Positions 1 to 6,629 of a stretch of 6,981 bases of DNA are shown one piece after another (within the stretch, counting starts at the first letter, position 1; every line of letters begins with the position of its first letter). The stretch comes from Methylacidiphilaceae bacterium UBA1321. GTDB lineage: Bacteria; Verrucomicrobiota; Verrucomicrobiia; Methylacidiphilales; UBA1321. The stretch spans positions 4,000-10,980 of the forward strand of contig DBTH01000260.1 in assembly GCA_002306945.1 (NCBI GenBank), given 5' to 3'. The notes under the pieces were generated by a model. The model saw only the letters and a list, made by a program, of their open reading frames with translations, did no database searches and was not told the origin of the DNA. The position numbers and the translations under genes are program-made.

Positions 1-261
1 AGGTTTTGAATAGTTACGGCTTAGTACTTCGTACTTGTCCCCCGTCTTTCACTGAAAACTTTTTCCCACCTTTTGCCAGGAAGTTTGGGGATGTTCAATT
101 CCGATGCCGAGTCCCAGTTGCCAAAACTTAACCTGGAACCTCACACTTCCCATTTACAACTCTCTGCATTTAAGGAATCTGTCGGTCTTTATACAGAATT
201 TGCATTGAGTGTTTGGAATCCTCTTCTAATGTGGGGTCTTCTCTTTTAAAGTACCCTATTC
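1..261. other. AT-richer non-coding leader upstream of ftsK
   Basis: I see no credible gene here; the only reading frame of any size (from 213) is a shadow running into ftsK. The stretch is clearly lower in GC than the coding regions and should carry the promoter of the ftsK-rodZ-rimO operon. Candidate elements are weak. A TTGCAT at 200-205 lies 19 bases before a TCTAAT at 225-230, which is longer than an ideal sigma-70 spacer. A small inverted repeat, AGTAC-ttc-GTACT, sits at 23-35. The end of an upstream gene is not recognisable, so this gene neighbour lies outside the window. Confidence 0.55.
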
Positions 262-2811
262 ATGGCCAAGGCTCCCGCCAAACAACCGACAGTCACCGTT
301 CACCGCGAATTCGCCACCGTGGCGGCAATCGCCTGGTTCGCCGTCTTCGTGCTCACCTTCCTGAGCCTCATCACTTACAACCCGCACGACATCGGATTGC
401 TCTCGACCACGCGCAATGAAACCCCGGCCAACTTCACCGGTTGGGCGGGCGCGTATTGGGCCAACTGGATACTGATCGCGTTCGGCTTGGCGGGATTCAT
501 CCTGCCGCTGCTCTTTTGCGCGGCGTCGGCGGGCTTTGCGTTCAACTGCCATTGGCGCTGGCGCTGGAAATTGCTCTGGTCATTCCTCCTCGTCCTGAGC
601 GCCGCCTGCCTGCTCGATCTGCAACCCTACTTCGGCAAAAACTGGGACTGGCTCACCTTCGGCCCCGGCGGCTTCGTCGGCAAGGAACTCGGCGGCGACT
701 TCTTCCACAGTCTGCTCGGGCCGGGAGCCTTCATCGTCCTGTCCATCGTCTACATCTCCTCGCTGATCCTGCTGTTCAACCTCAACCTGAGGCAAATCGC
801 CATCACGTCGTGGAACCTCTACGTCGATTACCGCAAACGCAAGGAAGAGAAACTCGCCGCCAACGATCCGCTGGCCGCTCTCGAATTCAAAAAGAAACAG
901 ATCCAGACCCAGCTTCGCGAGGAAGAAAAGAAACTCCTGCGCAAGGGCGTCACACCCAAATCCGAAAAGTCCGAGCCCGCCCAGGAAATCCAGCCCCGCA
1001 TCATCGACACCACGACCTCTCCGGTCGAAAAAAACCCGCGCAAATCCAGACCCGAATCGCAGCCTGAGCCGAAACCCGAACCGCCCCAGGCCATTCCCAC
1101 TCCTGTTGCCGCCGAAACTCCCGCAGCGGAATCGCCCAAGGAAAAAGAGAAGCCCGATCCCACCATCACCGACAACACCGCCGTGCGCCGTTCCAAGTCC
1201 AGGACCAAGGACAATTCCGCGCACGCTTCGAGTGAGAACGAACCGCAGGACTTCAGCAAATACCAGCTTCCGACCCTCGATCTGCTCCAGGCCAACTCCC
1301 CCGAAAAGCGCCCCGTCACCAACCGCGAAGAACTCATCGCCAACGCCCGGCTCCTCGTCGAGACCCTCCACCAGTTCGACATTGAGGTCGAAGCCGGAGA
1401 AATCACCAAGGGCGCCACCATTACCCGTTACGAAGTCAAACCCGCCGACGGCGTGCGCGTCGACAAGATCGTCAGCCTCCAGCGCGACATCTGCCGCGTG
1501 ATGAAAGCCGAGCGCGTCAACATCCTCGCCCCCATCCCCGGCAAGGACACCGTCGGCATCGAAGTCGCCAATTCCAAGAAAGCTCCCATCGTCCTGCGCG
1601 ACCTCTTTGAATCGGGCGAATGGAGCGACAACAAACGTTCCAAGATTCCCCTCGCCCTCGGCAAGGACGTCTACGGCCACACCCTCGTCGCCGATCTCGC
1701 CGAGATGCCCCACCTGCTCATCGCCGGAACCACCGGCTCGGGCAAATCGGTTTGCATCAACTGCATCCTCATGAGCTTCCTCTACCGCTTCAAGCCCGAC
1801 GAGCTACGCCTCATCCTCGTTGACCCCAAGCAGGTCGAGTTGCAGGTCTACAACACCGTCCCGCACCTCGTTGTGCCCGTCGTCACCGACCCCAAGAAAG
1901 TCCTTCTCGCCCTCAAATGGGTCATCAAGGAAATGGACGACCGCTACAAGATTCTCGCCAAGGTCGGCATGCGCAACATCACCTCCTTCAACAACCGTCC
2001 CCGCCACAAACAACAACAGCTTGAACTCGGCGTCTCCCCCGCCAAAACCGAAAAAGACAGCGACGACGCCAGTGACGATTCCGAAACCGAGGAAAAGCTC
2101 GAAATCCGCGTCCCGCGCGACGACGAGATTCAAATCCCCGACAAGCTCCCCTTCATCGTTGTCGTCATCGACGAATTGGCCGACCTCATGCAGACCGCTC
2201 CCGCCGACGTCGAAAGCGCCATTGCGCGCCTCACGGCCAAGGCCCGCGCCGCCGGCATCCACCTCATCCTCGCCACGCAAACCCCGCGCCGCGAAGTCAT
2301 CACCGGCGTCATCAAAACCAATATCCCCAGCCGCATCGCCTTCCAGGTGCCCAGCGCCCTCGATTCCCGCGTCATCCTCGACGAGAACGGCGCGGAAAAT
2401 CTCCTCGGCAAGGGCGATCTCCTCTACCTTCCGCCCGGCTCGGCCAAGTACACCCGCGGACAGGGCGCTTTCGTCAGCGATGACGAAGTGAAAAAAGTGG
2501 TCGATTTTTGCGCCGCCCAGAGCGAGCCTCAGTTCCATCCCGAAATCAACGGACGCCTCAACCGCGACGAAAGCGAAGGCGAAGAAGTCAGTTCGGAGGA
2601 CTACGAGTTGATCGTCAAATCCTTCGAAGTCGTGCGTCAGGAAAAGCGCGCCAGTACATCCTTGCTCCAGCGCCGTTTACGTCTAGGGTATAACCGCGCC
2701 GCCTGGGTCATGGATCATTTCGAGGGACTGGGGATTGTCGGACCCGAGAACGGCGCCAAGCCGAGGGAAATCCTCGTCGATTTGGACACTTACGAATTAC
2801 CAATGCAATGA
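262..2811 (+). CDS. ftsK: DNA translocase FtsK/SpoIIIE
   Basis: This is a septum-anchored, ATP-driven double-stranded DNA pump that clears chromosome termini from the closing septum and, in bacteria with XerCD/dif, activates dimer resolution. At 849 aa it has the full domain order. Four N-terminal membrane helices lie near residues 18-38, 70-94, 103-120 and 156-174. A Pro/Glu/Lys-rich linker covers about 195-330, and the alpha and beta motor domains about 340-760. Walker A is GTTGSGKS at 489-496, and Walker B ends in D637-E638 within VVVIDELADLM. A C-terminal winged-helix gamma domain near 780-849 contains SLLQRRLRLGYNRAA, the conserved family signature that reads KOPS-type polarity sequences. 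The ATG at 262 is the first start after an in-frame TAA at 247-249 and lacks an obvious Shine-Dalgarno. An acidic insertion at about 597-611 interrupts the motor between its two Walker motifs. The linker is short compared with the E. coli protein (over 1300 aa), as is usual outside the enterobacteria. The stop overlaps the next start, which implies coupled translation. Confidence 0.97.
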   Translation: MAKAPAKQPTVTVHREFATVAAIAWFAVFVLTFLSLITYNPHDIGLLSTTRNETPANFTGWAGAYWANWILIAFGLAGFILPLLFCAASAGFAFNCHWRWRWKLLWSFLLVLSAACLLDLQPYFGKNWDWLTFGPGGFVGKELGGDFFHSLLGPGAFIVLSIVYISSLILLFNLNLRQIAITSWNLYVDYRKRKEEKLAANDPLAALEFKKKQIQTQLREEEKKLLRKGVTPKSEKSEPAQEIQPRIIDTTTSPVEKNPRKSRPESQPEPKPEPPQAIPTPVAAETPAAESPKEKEKPDPTITDNTAVRRSKSRTKDNSAHASSENEPQDFSKYQLPTLDLLQANSPEKRPVTNREELIANARLLVETLHQFDIEVEAGEITKGATITRYEVKPADGVRVDKIVSLQRDICRVMKAERVNILAPIPGKDTVGIEVANSKKAPIVLRDLFESGEWSDNKRSKIPLALGKDVYGHTLVADLAEMPHLLIAGTTGSGKSVCINCILMSFLYRFKPDELRLILVDPKQVELQVYNTVPHLVVPVVTDPKKVLLALKWVIKEMDDRYKILAKVGMRNITSFNNRPRHKQQQLELGVSPAKTEKDSDDASDDSETEEKLEIRVPRDDEIQIPDKLPFIVVVIDELADLMQTAPADVESAIARLTAKARAAGIHLILATQTPRREVITGVIKTNIPSRIAFQVPSALDSRVILDENGAENLLGKGDLLYLPPGSAKYTRGQGAFVSDDEVKKVVDFCAAQSEPQFHPEINGRLNRDESEGEEVSSEDYELIVKSFEVVRQEKRASTSLLQRRLRLGYNRAAWVMDHFEGLGIVGPENGAKPREILVDLDTYELPMQ

Positions 2812-3752
2812 AATCTGTCGGCAACCAACTTGAAAGCGCCCGCCTGGGCCGGAATTGGACTCCGGAAGCGGCGGCCAAAATCACGAAAATCCGCGTCGAA
2901 CAATTGCTCGATCTTGAACGAGACGACTTCTCGCGTTTCCCCAGCCCGGCCTACGCCCGCGGCTTTGTCCGCCTCTACGCCAAGTCCCTCGGCCTCGACG
3001 ACCGCCGCCTGCTGGCCCAGCTTGACGGACGCCTCGAAGAAGAGGACGAGACCGGCTTCGTCCCCGCCCCTTCCGTCGAATATATCCCGCAGCGCACCGA
3101 AATCACCGCGCCCATCCGCATCAACCGTTTCGGTCTGAGCGTCATCCTCATCGTTGCCGCGCTTTTCGCCGTCGTCTTCCTCGTCACGATGCTCCTCGCC
3201 AACAAAGCCAACGTCAAAATGTCGGACATCACAGCCCCGCCCACCACCGCCTCCGGCAAGATCGTCAACGGCACCTCCACAGCCAGCCGTCCGCTACCCG
3301 CCAACGACGACAAGACTCCCGTCGCCAAAGCCGCCACTCCCGCCGCATTGAAAGCGGCCAAGGATGATGACGTGCCGCAAGCCAAAGCCGCCACCCCTGC
3401 CGACCTCGCCAAAGCCGATGCCGAAGCCAAGGCCGCCGCGGCAGCCGCACCGGTCACAGTTCAACCTCCCGCTCCCGCCAAACACACCCTCATGCTTCAC
3501 GCCACGCGCGAATCGTGGGTTCGCATCTGGTCCATCGACAAGGACGGCGACAAGGTTCTCTTTGAAGGCATCCTCGAACCCGGCAAAAGCGCCGGTCAGG
3601 CCGCCGAAGCCGGACAGCTCAAGCCCTTCGAAGCCACCCAGTTCAAGGTCACCGTCGCCGTCCCCGCCGCCATTGAGATCATCTTCGACGGCTACAACAG
3701 CGGTCCCTACAGCGAAAACGAAAAGCCGCCCGAAACCTTCAACGTTCCCTGA
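2808..3752 (+). CDS. rodZ: RodZ-like helix-turn-helix membrane protein
   Basis: The architecture matches RodZ, the bitopic membrane protein that links cytoplasmic MreB filaments to the elongation machinery in rod-shaped cells. Residues 1-70 form a RodZ-type (HTH_25) helix-turn-helix, with the family-typical sequence SPAYARGFVRLYAKSLGLD. A single transmembrane helix at about 108-131 follows a basic stretch. Next comes an Ala/Pro/Lys-rich periplasmic linker at about 145-222. The C-terminal domain at about 225-314 resembles DUF4115, with the typical W-V-R-I-W...DG.....F.G.L..G pattern. The length of 314 aa is close to E. coli RodZ (337 aa). The start codon overlaps the ftsK stop (ATGA), so translation is probably coupled. 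Linkage of rodZ-like genes to ftsK/spoIIIE is known in other phyla. Whether this one binds MreB cannot be seen here, and a spherical host could use it otherwise. Confidence 0.88.
   Translation: MKSVGNQLESARLGRNWTPEAAAKITKIRVEQLLDLERDDFSRFPSPAYARGFVRLYAKSLGLDDRRLLAQLDGRLEEEDETGFVPAPSVEYIPQRTEITAPIRINRFGLSVILIVAALFAVVFLVTMLLANKANVKMSDITAPPTTASGKIVNGTSTASRPLPANDDKTPVAKAATPAALKAAKDDDVPQAKAATPADLAKADAEAKAAAAAAPVTVQPPAPAKHTLMLHATRESWVRIWSIDKDGDKVLFEGILEPGKSAGQAAEAGQLKPFEATQFKVTVAVPAAIEIIFDGYNSGPYSENEKPPETFNVP
3324..3402 (+). repeat. Short duplicated motif in the RodZ linker
   Basis: Two near-identical copies begin at 3324 and 3381 (about 22 bp each). Both encode AKAATPA followed two residues later by a leucine. 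They lie in the low-complexity Ala/Lys/Pro linker between the membrane helix and the C-terminal domain. Such linkers commonly change length by slippage or duplication, and no separate function is suggested. Confidence 0.6.
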
Positions 3753-3766
3753 ACGTCCCCTTTATC

Positions 3767-5146
3767 ATGCCTTCCCAACCGCTTAAAATCGGTCTCGTCT
3801 CCCTCGGCTGCGCCAAAAATCTCATCGACTCCGAGATCATGGTCGGCCACATCAACAAGGCGGGCATGACCATGACCCCCAACGCAGCCGAAGCTGACAT
3901 CGTCATCGTCAACACCTGCTCCTTCATCGACGCGGCCAAGGAGGAAAGCATCGAAGCGATCTTCGAAGCCAACAAATCCCGCGGCCTGCACAAACGCCAC
4001 GACCGCCAGAAGCTCATCGTCGCCGGTTGCATGTCCCAGCGCTTCTCCAAAGACCTGCAAGGCTCCATGCCCGAAGTCGACGCCTTCATCGGCCTCGACC
4101 AACTCACGCAGATCGTTCCCATCATCGAGAAAATCACCGCCCACGATCGCGCCAAAGGCGAAGCGCCGGAAAATTTCGTCACCGGCAAATCGACCTACAT
4201 CCCCGACTACGACACGCCGCGTTTCCGACTCACCCCCTCGCACACCGCCTACGTCAAAATCGCCGAAGGCTGCAACCACCCGTGTAGCTTCTGTATTATT
4301 CCGCAAATGCGCGGACGCCACCGCAGCCGCACCGTCGAATCCGTCGTCGCCGAAGTGCGCCAACTCGTTTCCGAAGGCGTCAAGGAGATCAATCTCATTT
4401 CCCAGGACACCACTTATTTCGGCATGGATCGCTGGGAACAAAAAGCCGGACCGCGCCAGCCGGTCGATTCCACCCGGGGCGATTCCCTCGTCGCCCTGCT
4501 TAAAAAACTCGACACCATCCCCGGCGATTTCTGGATTCGCCTCCTCTACACCCACCCCGCCCACTGGAGCGATGAACTGATCGCCGCCATCGCCCGCAAC
4601 CCCAAAGTGGCGCGCTACATCGATATTCCCCTCCAGCATATCCACCCGGAGATGCTCAAGGCCATGCATCGCGAGACTTCCCGCGAGCACATCGAAAAAC
4701 TGTTGGCCCGTATTCGCAAAGGCATCCCCGGCGTGGCCATCCGCACCACCTTCATCGTCGGCTTCCCCGGGGAAACCGAGGAGCACTTCCAGTCTTTGCT
4801 CGATTTTATCCGGGAAACCCGCTTCGAGCGCCTCGGCATTTTCACCTACTCCCGGGAAGAGGGCTCCCGGGCGGCGGAGCTTCCCGGCCAAGTCGCCGCC
4901 GCCACTAAAAAAGCCCGCTACCGCAAGGCCATGACCCTCCAGCGCAAGATCGCGCTCGAAGTCGCCGCCCAAAGCGTGGGCCAGACGCGCCGGGTGCTCG
5001 TCGAGCAGCCGCTGGTGGGCCGCACCGAGGCCGACGCCCCGGAGGTCGATTGCCGCGTCCTGCTGGAGAAACCGGCCCCGGTGGGTCAGTTTTTGGAGGT
5101 GAAGGTGACCGGTACGCAAGACTACGATCTCGCCGGTCAATTCTGA
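3767..5146 (+). CDS. rimO: Ribosomal protein S12 methylthiotransferase RimO
   Basis: RimO is a radical-SAM enzyme that adds a methylthio group to the beta carbon of the conserved aspartate of ribosomal protein S12 (Asp89 in E. coli). The 459-aa protein has all three family domains. The N-terminal methylthiotransferase (UPF0004) domain starts with IGLVSLGCAKNLIDSE, and C15, C51 and C88 should ligate the auxiliary 4Fe-4S cluster. The radical-SAM core carries the CxxxCxxC motif at C169, C173 and C176 in EGCNHPCSFC. A C-terminal TRAM domain at about 395-459 is present. The opening SLGCAKNLIDSE and the conserved LLYTHPAHWSDELI-type region favour RimO over the tRNA enzyme MiaB. It begins 14 bases after the rodZ stop on the same strand with no visible Shine-Dalgarno, and is most likely the last gene of the ftsK-rodZ-rimO operon. 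Confidence 0.96.
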   Translation: MPSQPLKIGLVSLGCAKNLIDSEIMVGHINKAGMTMTPNAAEADIVIVNTCSFIDAAKEESIEAIFEANKSRGLHKRHDRQKLIVAGCMSQRFSKDLQGSMPEVDAFIGLDQLTQIVPIIEKITAHDRAKGEAPENFVTGKSTYIPDYDTPRFRLTPSHTAYVKIAEGCNHPCSFCIIPQMRGRHRSRTVESVVAEVRQLVSEGVKEINLISQDTTYFGMDRWEQKAGPRQPVDSTRGDSLVALLKKLDTIPGDFWIRLLYTHPAHWSDELIAAIARNPKVARYIDIPLQHIHPEMLKAMHRETSREHIEKLLARIRKGIPGVAIRTTFIVGFPGETEEHFQSLLDFIRETRFERLGIFTYSREEGSRAAELPGQVAAATKKARYRKAMTLQRKIALEVAAQSVGQTRRVLVEQPLVGRTEADAPEVDCRVLLEKPAPVGQFLEVKVTGTQDYDLAGQF

Positions 5147-5234
5147 TCCTTTTCCTTCTTTTCTTTGGAACAAGGAGGTAGTGTAATCGGAGTAAATTCG
5201 GCGTTCGCGTTATCGCGTATAACTTGTTTTTCCG
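5147..5234. promoter_or_regulatory. Intergenic region with an orphan Shine-Dalgarno and a small inverted repeat
   Basis: This gap separates rimO from the PAS gene. A pyrimidine-rich run follows the rimO stop. A perfect anti-16S complement, AAGGAGGT, lies at 5172-5179, but no usable start codon follows at normal spacing: the only nearby candidate, GTG at 5181, is too close and is followed at once by TAA. A 5-bp inverted repeat GTTAT-cgcgt-ATAAC at 5209-5223 is followed by TTGTTTTT. It could be a weak terminator or an operator, and its right arm also contains a TATAAC that resembles a -10 box. None of these roles can be settled from sequence alone. Confidence 0.35.
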
Positions 5235-5891
5235 ATGAACCTCAACCTCAACCCATCCGCCGGTTCGGAGTTCCACCGAAGCATCCTGGATGCGATGCCG
5301 TATCCCGTGCTGGTTTTGGAGGAAAGCTTTCGCATCGTTGACGCCAACAGCGCCGCCAGCCAGGTGATCGGGATCGGGATCGCCGAGGCCCGGTGGCAGA
5401 GGCCGGGGGAAGTGCTCCACTGCATCCATTCCACCGAGACGCAGCAAGGCTGCGGCGGCGCGGAGTCGTGCGGGAGATGCCCCGTTCGCGCCAGCATCCA
5501 GCGGGCCTTCAACGGCGAATACCCGCCGCGCCAGCTCGTGCACCTGATTGTCAGCGGACCGGAGCGGATGATCGACGCCCATTATTTGATGACCATCGCG
5601 CCGCTCAGCTTTGAGAATTTGAAGCTCGTGCTGGTGATCCTGGAGGACGCTCACGAACTGGGCTACGTTCAGCAGGTGTTGCCGATCTGCTCAAGCTGCA
5701 AGCAGGTTCGCGGCGACGGCAACGGCTGGCAGAGCGTCGAGGCGTACCTCTCCTCGCGTTTGGAAATCCACTGCACCCACAGCCTTTGTCCCGAGTGCGC
5801 GCAGAAGTTTTTCCCCGAATACGCCCACGCCTTGCAAATTCACACCGAGGGCGATTTGCCCCCGGGGGAAGCTAAATCCGCGGCGCTGTAA
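5235..5891 (+). CDS. Small single-PAS protein with two cysteine clusters
   Basis: I recognise a PAS-type sensor fold but no named gene. Residues about 12-140 read as one PAS domain: the opening ILDAMPYPVLVLEESFRIVDAN is typical, and the region ends in beta-strand-like LKLVLVILEDAHE. Within it lies a first cysteine cluster, C63, C73, C79 and C82, spaced C-x9-C-x5-C-x2-C. A C-terminal module has C152-x2-C155, then W165 and E169-A-Y, and H182-x2-C185-x2-C188. This second pattern resembles a zinc-ribbon-like tail that I associate with some PAS and response-regulator proteins. There is no histidine kinase, GGDEF or DNA-binding domain, no signal peptide and no membrane helix, so it is probably a soluble cytoplasmic sensor or adaptor. 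The ATG at 5235 is the first start after an in-frame TAA at 5220-5222 and lacks a close Shine-Dalgarno. Metal, Fe-S or redox sensing is inferred from the cysteines only. Confidence 0.8.
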   Translation: MNLNLNPSAGSEFHRSILDAMPYPVLVLEESFRIVDANSAASQVIGIGIAEARWQRPGEVLHCIHSTETQQGCGGAESCGRCPVRASIQRAFNGEYPPRQLVHLIVSGPERMIDAHYLMTIAPLSFENLKLVLVILEDAHELGYVQQVLPICSSCKQVRGDGNGWQSVEAYLSSRLEIHCTHSLCPECAQKFFPEYAHALQIHTEGDLPPGEAKSAAL

Positions 5892-6588
5892 GTTTTTGCT
5901 TCAGCTCAATGGCGGGCCATTGGCCGGAAACCTGTGGCTCGTCGAGGTAGCCGTAATTAAGCACCGAGCCGTGGCGACCCAGTTGCAGGCGCGAGGCTTT
6001 GCCTTGCGCGCCCATGCCCATCACCGCGAGGCTGAGGCCCGCGGGCAGGGGAGAGGCCAGGAACTCGATGAGCGTGGCGACGTCTTCGGGCGTGTGGGCC
6101 GTTGCCGCCAGCTTGCAGATGGACGCTCCGGCCCCGGCCGCTTGGGCGGCGAGCTCCAGCATCCGCTCCAGCGGCGGGGTGAGCCGGAAGTCGTGGTGCG
6201 ATAAAATCACGCTAAGTCACTTGGAGTGTGCGGAAGCGAGAACTCCCTCCAGCTCCACCGCCGAACGAAGCTCCACATCCACCAAGGCGGCGTGCGGCAA
6301 AAAGCGTTCGAATAACTCCCGCCGCCGCTCCAGGTCCAGCGAACCCGCCCCGCCTTCGCCGGGATGGCGCACCGTCAGGATCAGCGGAAGTTTGGCTTCC
6401 AGTTCGGGCAATTTTGCTTCAAGCTCTTCGAGTCCGCCGGGCGCTTGGGTAAACTCGTCCACCCGCAGTTCCAGGAGATCGACCTCCCCCGGGGACAGCT
6501 TCAGCGCTGCTTACAGCGAGCCGCGGCTGTAAATCGTGCCCACAACCGCGCCGGGGAAAAAGGTTCGCTCCTTTTTAGAAAAAAACAA
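5872..6588 (-). pseudogene. aroD: Type I 3-dehydroquinate dehydratase, broken by two in-frame stops
   Basis: AroD catalyses the third step of the shikimate pathway, dehydrating 3-dehydroquinate through a lysine Schiff base. A continuous minus-strand frame encodes a near full-length enzyme (about 238 codons; family 225-255). Counting from a provisional TTG start at 6588, it shows GAVVGTIYSRGSL near the N-terminus, LLELRVDEF, ILTVRHPGEGG and ALVDVELRS. It continues with the catalytic His at about 132 in SHHDF, the Schiff-base Lys at about 159 in ICKLAA, the substrate-binding Arg at about 200 in KASRL, and the Ser and Gln at about 208 and 223 in the C-terminal GSVLNYG...SGQ region. The frame is interrupted by TAA at 6513-6511 and TGA at 6219-6217, with no frame shift. 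The true start is unclear: AAGGAG at 6573-6568 has no ATG, GTG or TTG at normal spacing. The 3' end overlaps the convergent PAS gene by 20 bp. Recent pseudogenisation or base-call errors both fit. Confidence 0.85.
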
Positions 6589-6629
6589 AGCATTTAGGGG
6601 GTTTAGTATTAGATACTCTGCCACACCGC
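6589..6629. promoter_or_regulatory. Divergent spacer between aroD and the sugar transferase gene
   Basis: This AT-richer spacer should carry promoters for both divergent genes. It contains a 13-bp inverted repeat, AGTAT-tag-ATACT, at 6605-6617, which could be an operator or simply overlap -10-like TA-rich sequence. No clear -35/-10 pair was found for either direction, and there is no Shine-Dalgarno ahead of the ATG at 6630. Confidence 0.3.

Noticed and set aside
23..35. AGTAC-ttc-GTACT inverted repeat as a terminator of an upstream gene
   Set aside because: The stem is only 5 bp, no T-run follows, and no upstream gene can be seen in the window.
3707..5173. A 488-codon open frame antisense to rimO, and a 377-codon one antisense to ftsK (580-1713)
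   Set aside because: These are products of strong GC bias at third codon positions. Their translations are low-complexity and lack domain motifs, while the plus-strand frames carry unmistakable FtsK and RimO motifs.
5859..5868. Perfect palindrome CCCCCGGGGG as a terminator between the convergent genes
   Set aside because: It has no loop and no following T-run, and it lies inside the PAS coding sequence where Pro and Gly codons explain it.
5896..6204. Plus-strand open frames of 102 and 177 codons opposite aroD
   Set aside because: They show Arg/Ala/Ser-rich shadow composition with no recognisable domain; the minus strand encodes conserved AroD motifs over the same bases.
5872..6462. Two separate functional minus-strand genes (6217-6462 and 5872-6210)
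   Set aside because: They are in the same frame, separated by one stop, and are the middle and C-terminal parts of one AroD barrel with active-site residues split between them. Neither could fold as the enzyme alone.
6511..6532. Inverted repeat TTACAGC-8-GCTGTAA as a regulatory hairpin
   Set aside because: It lies wholly within the aroD reading frame and one arm is created by the premature TAA itself, so it is better treated as part of the nonsense-codon observation.
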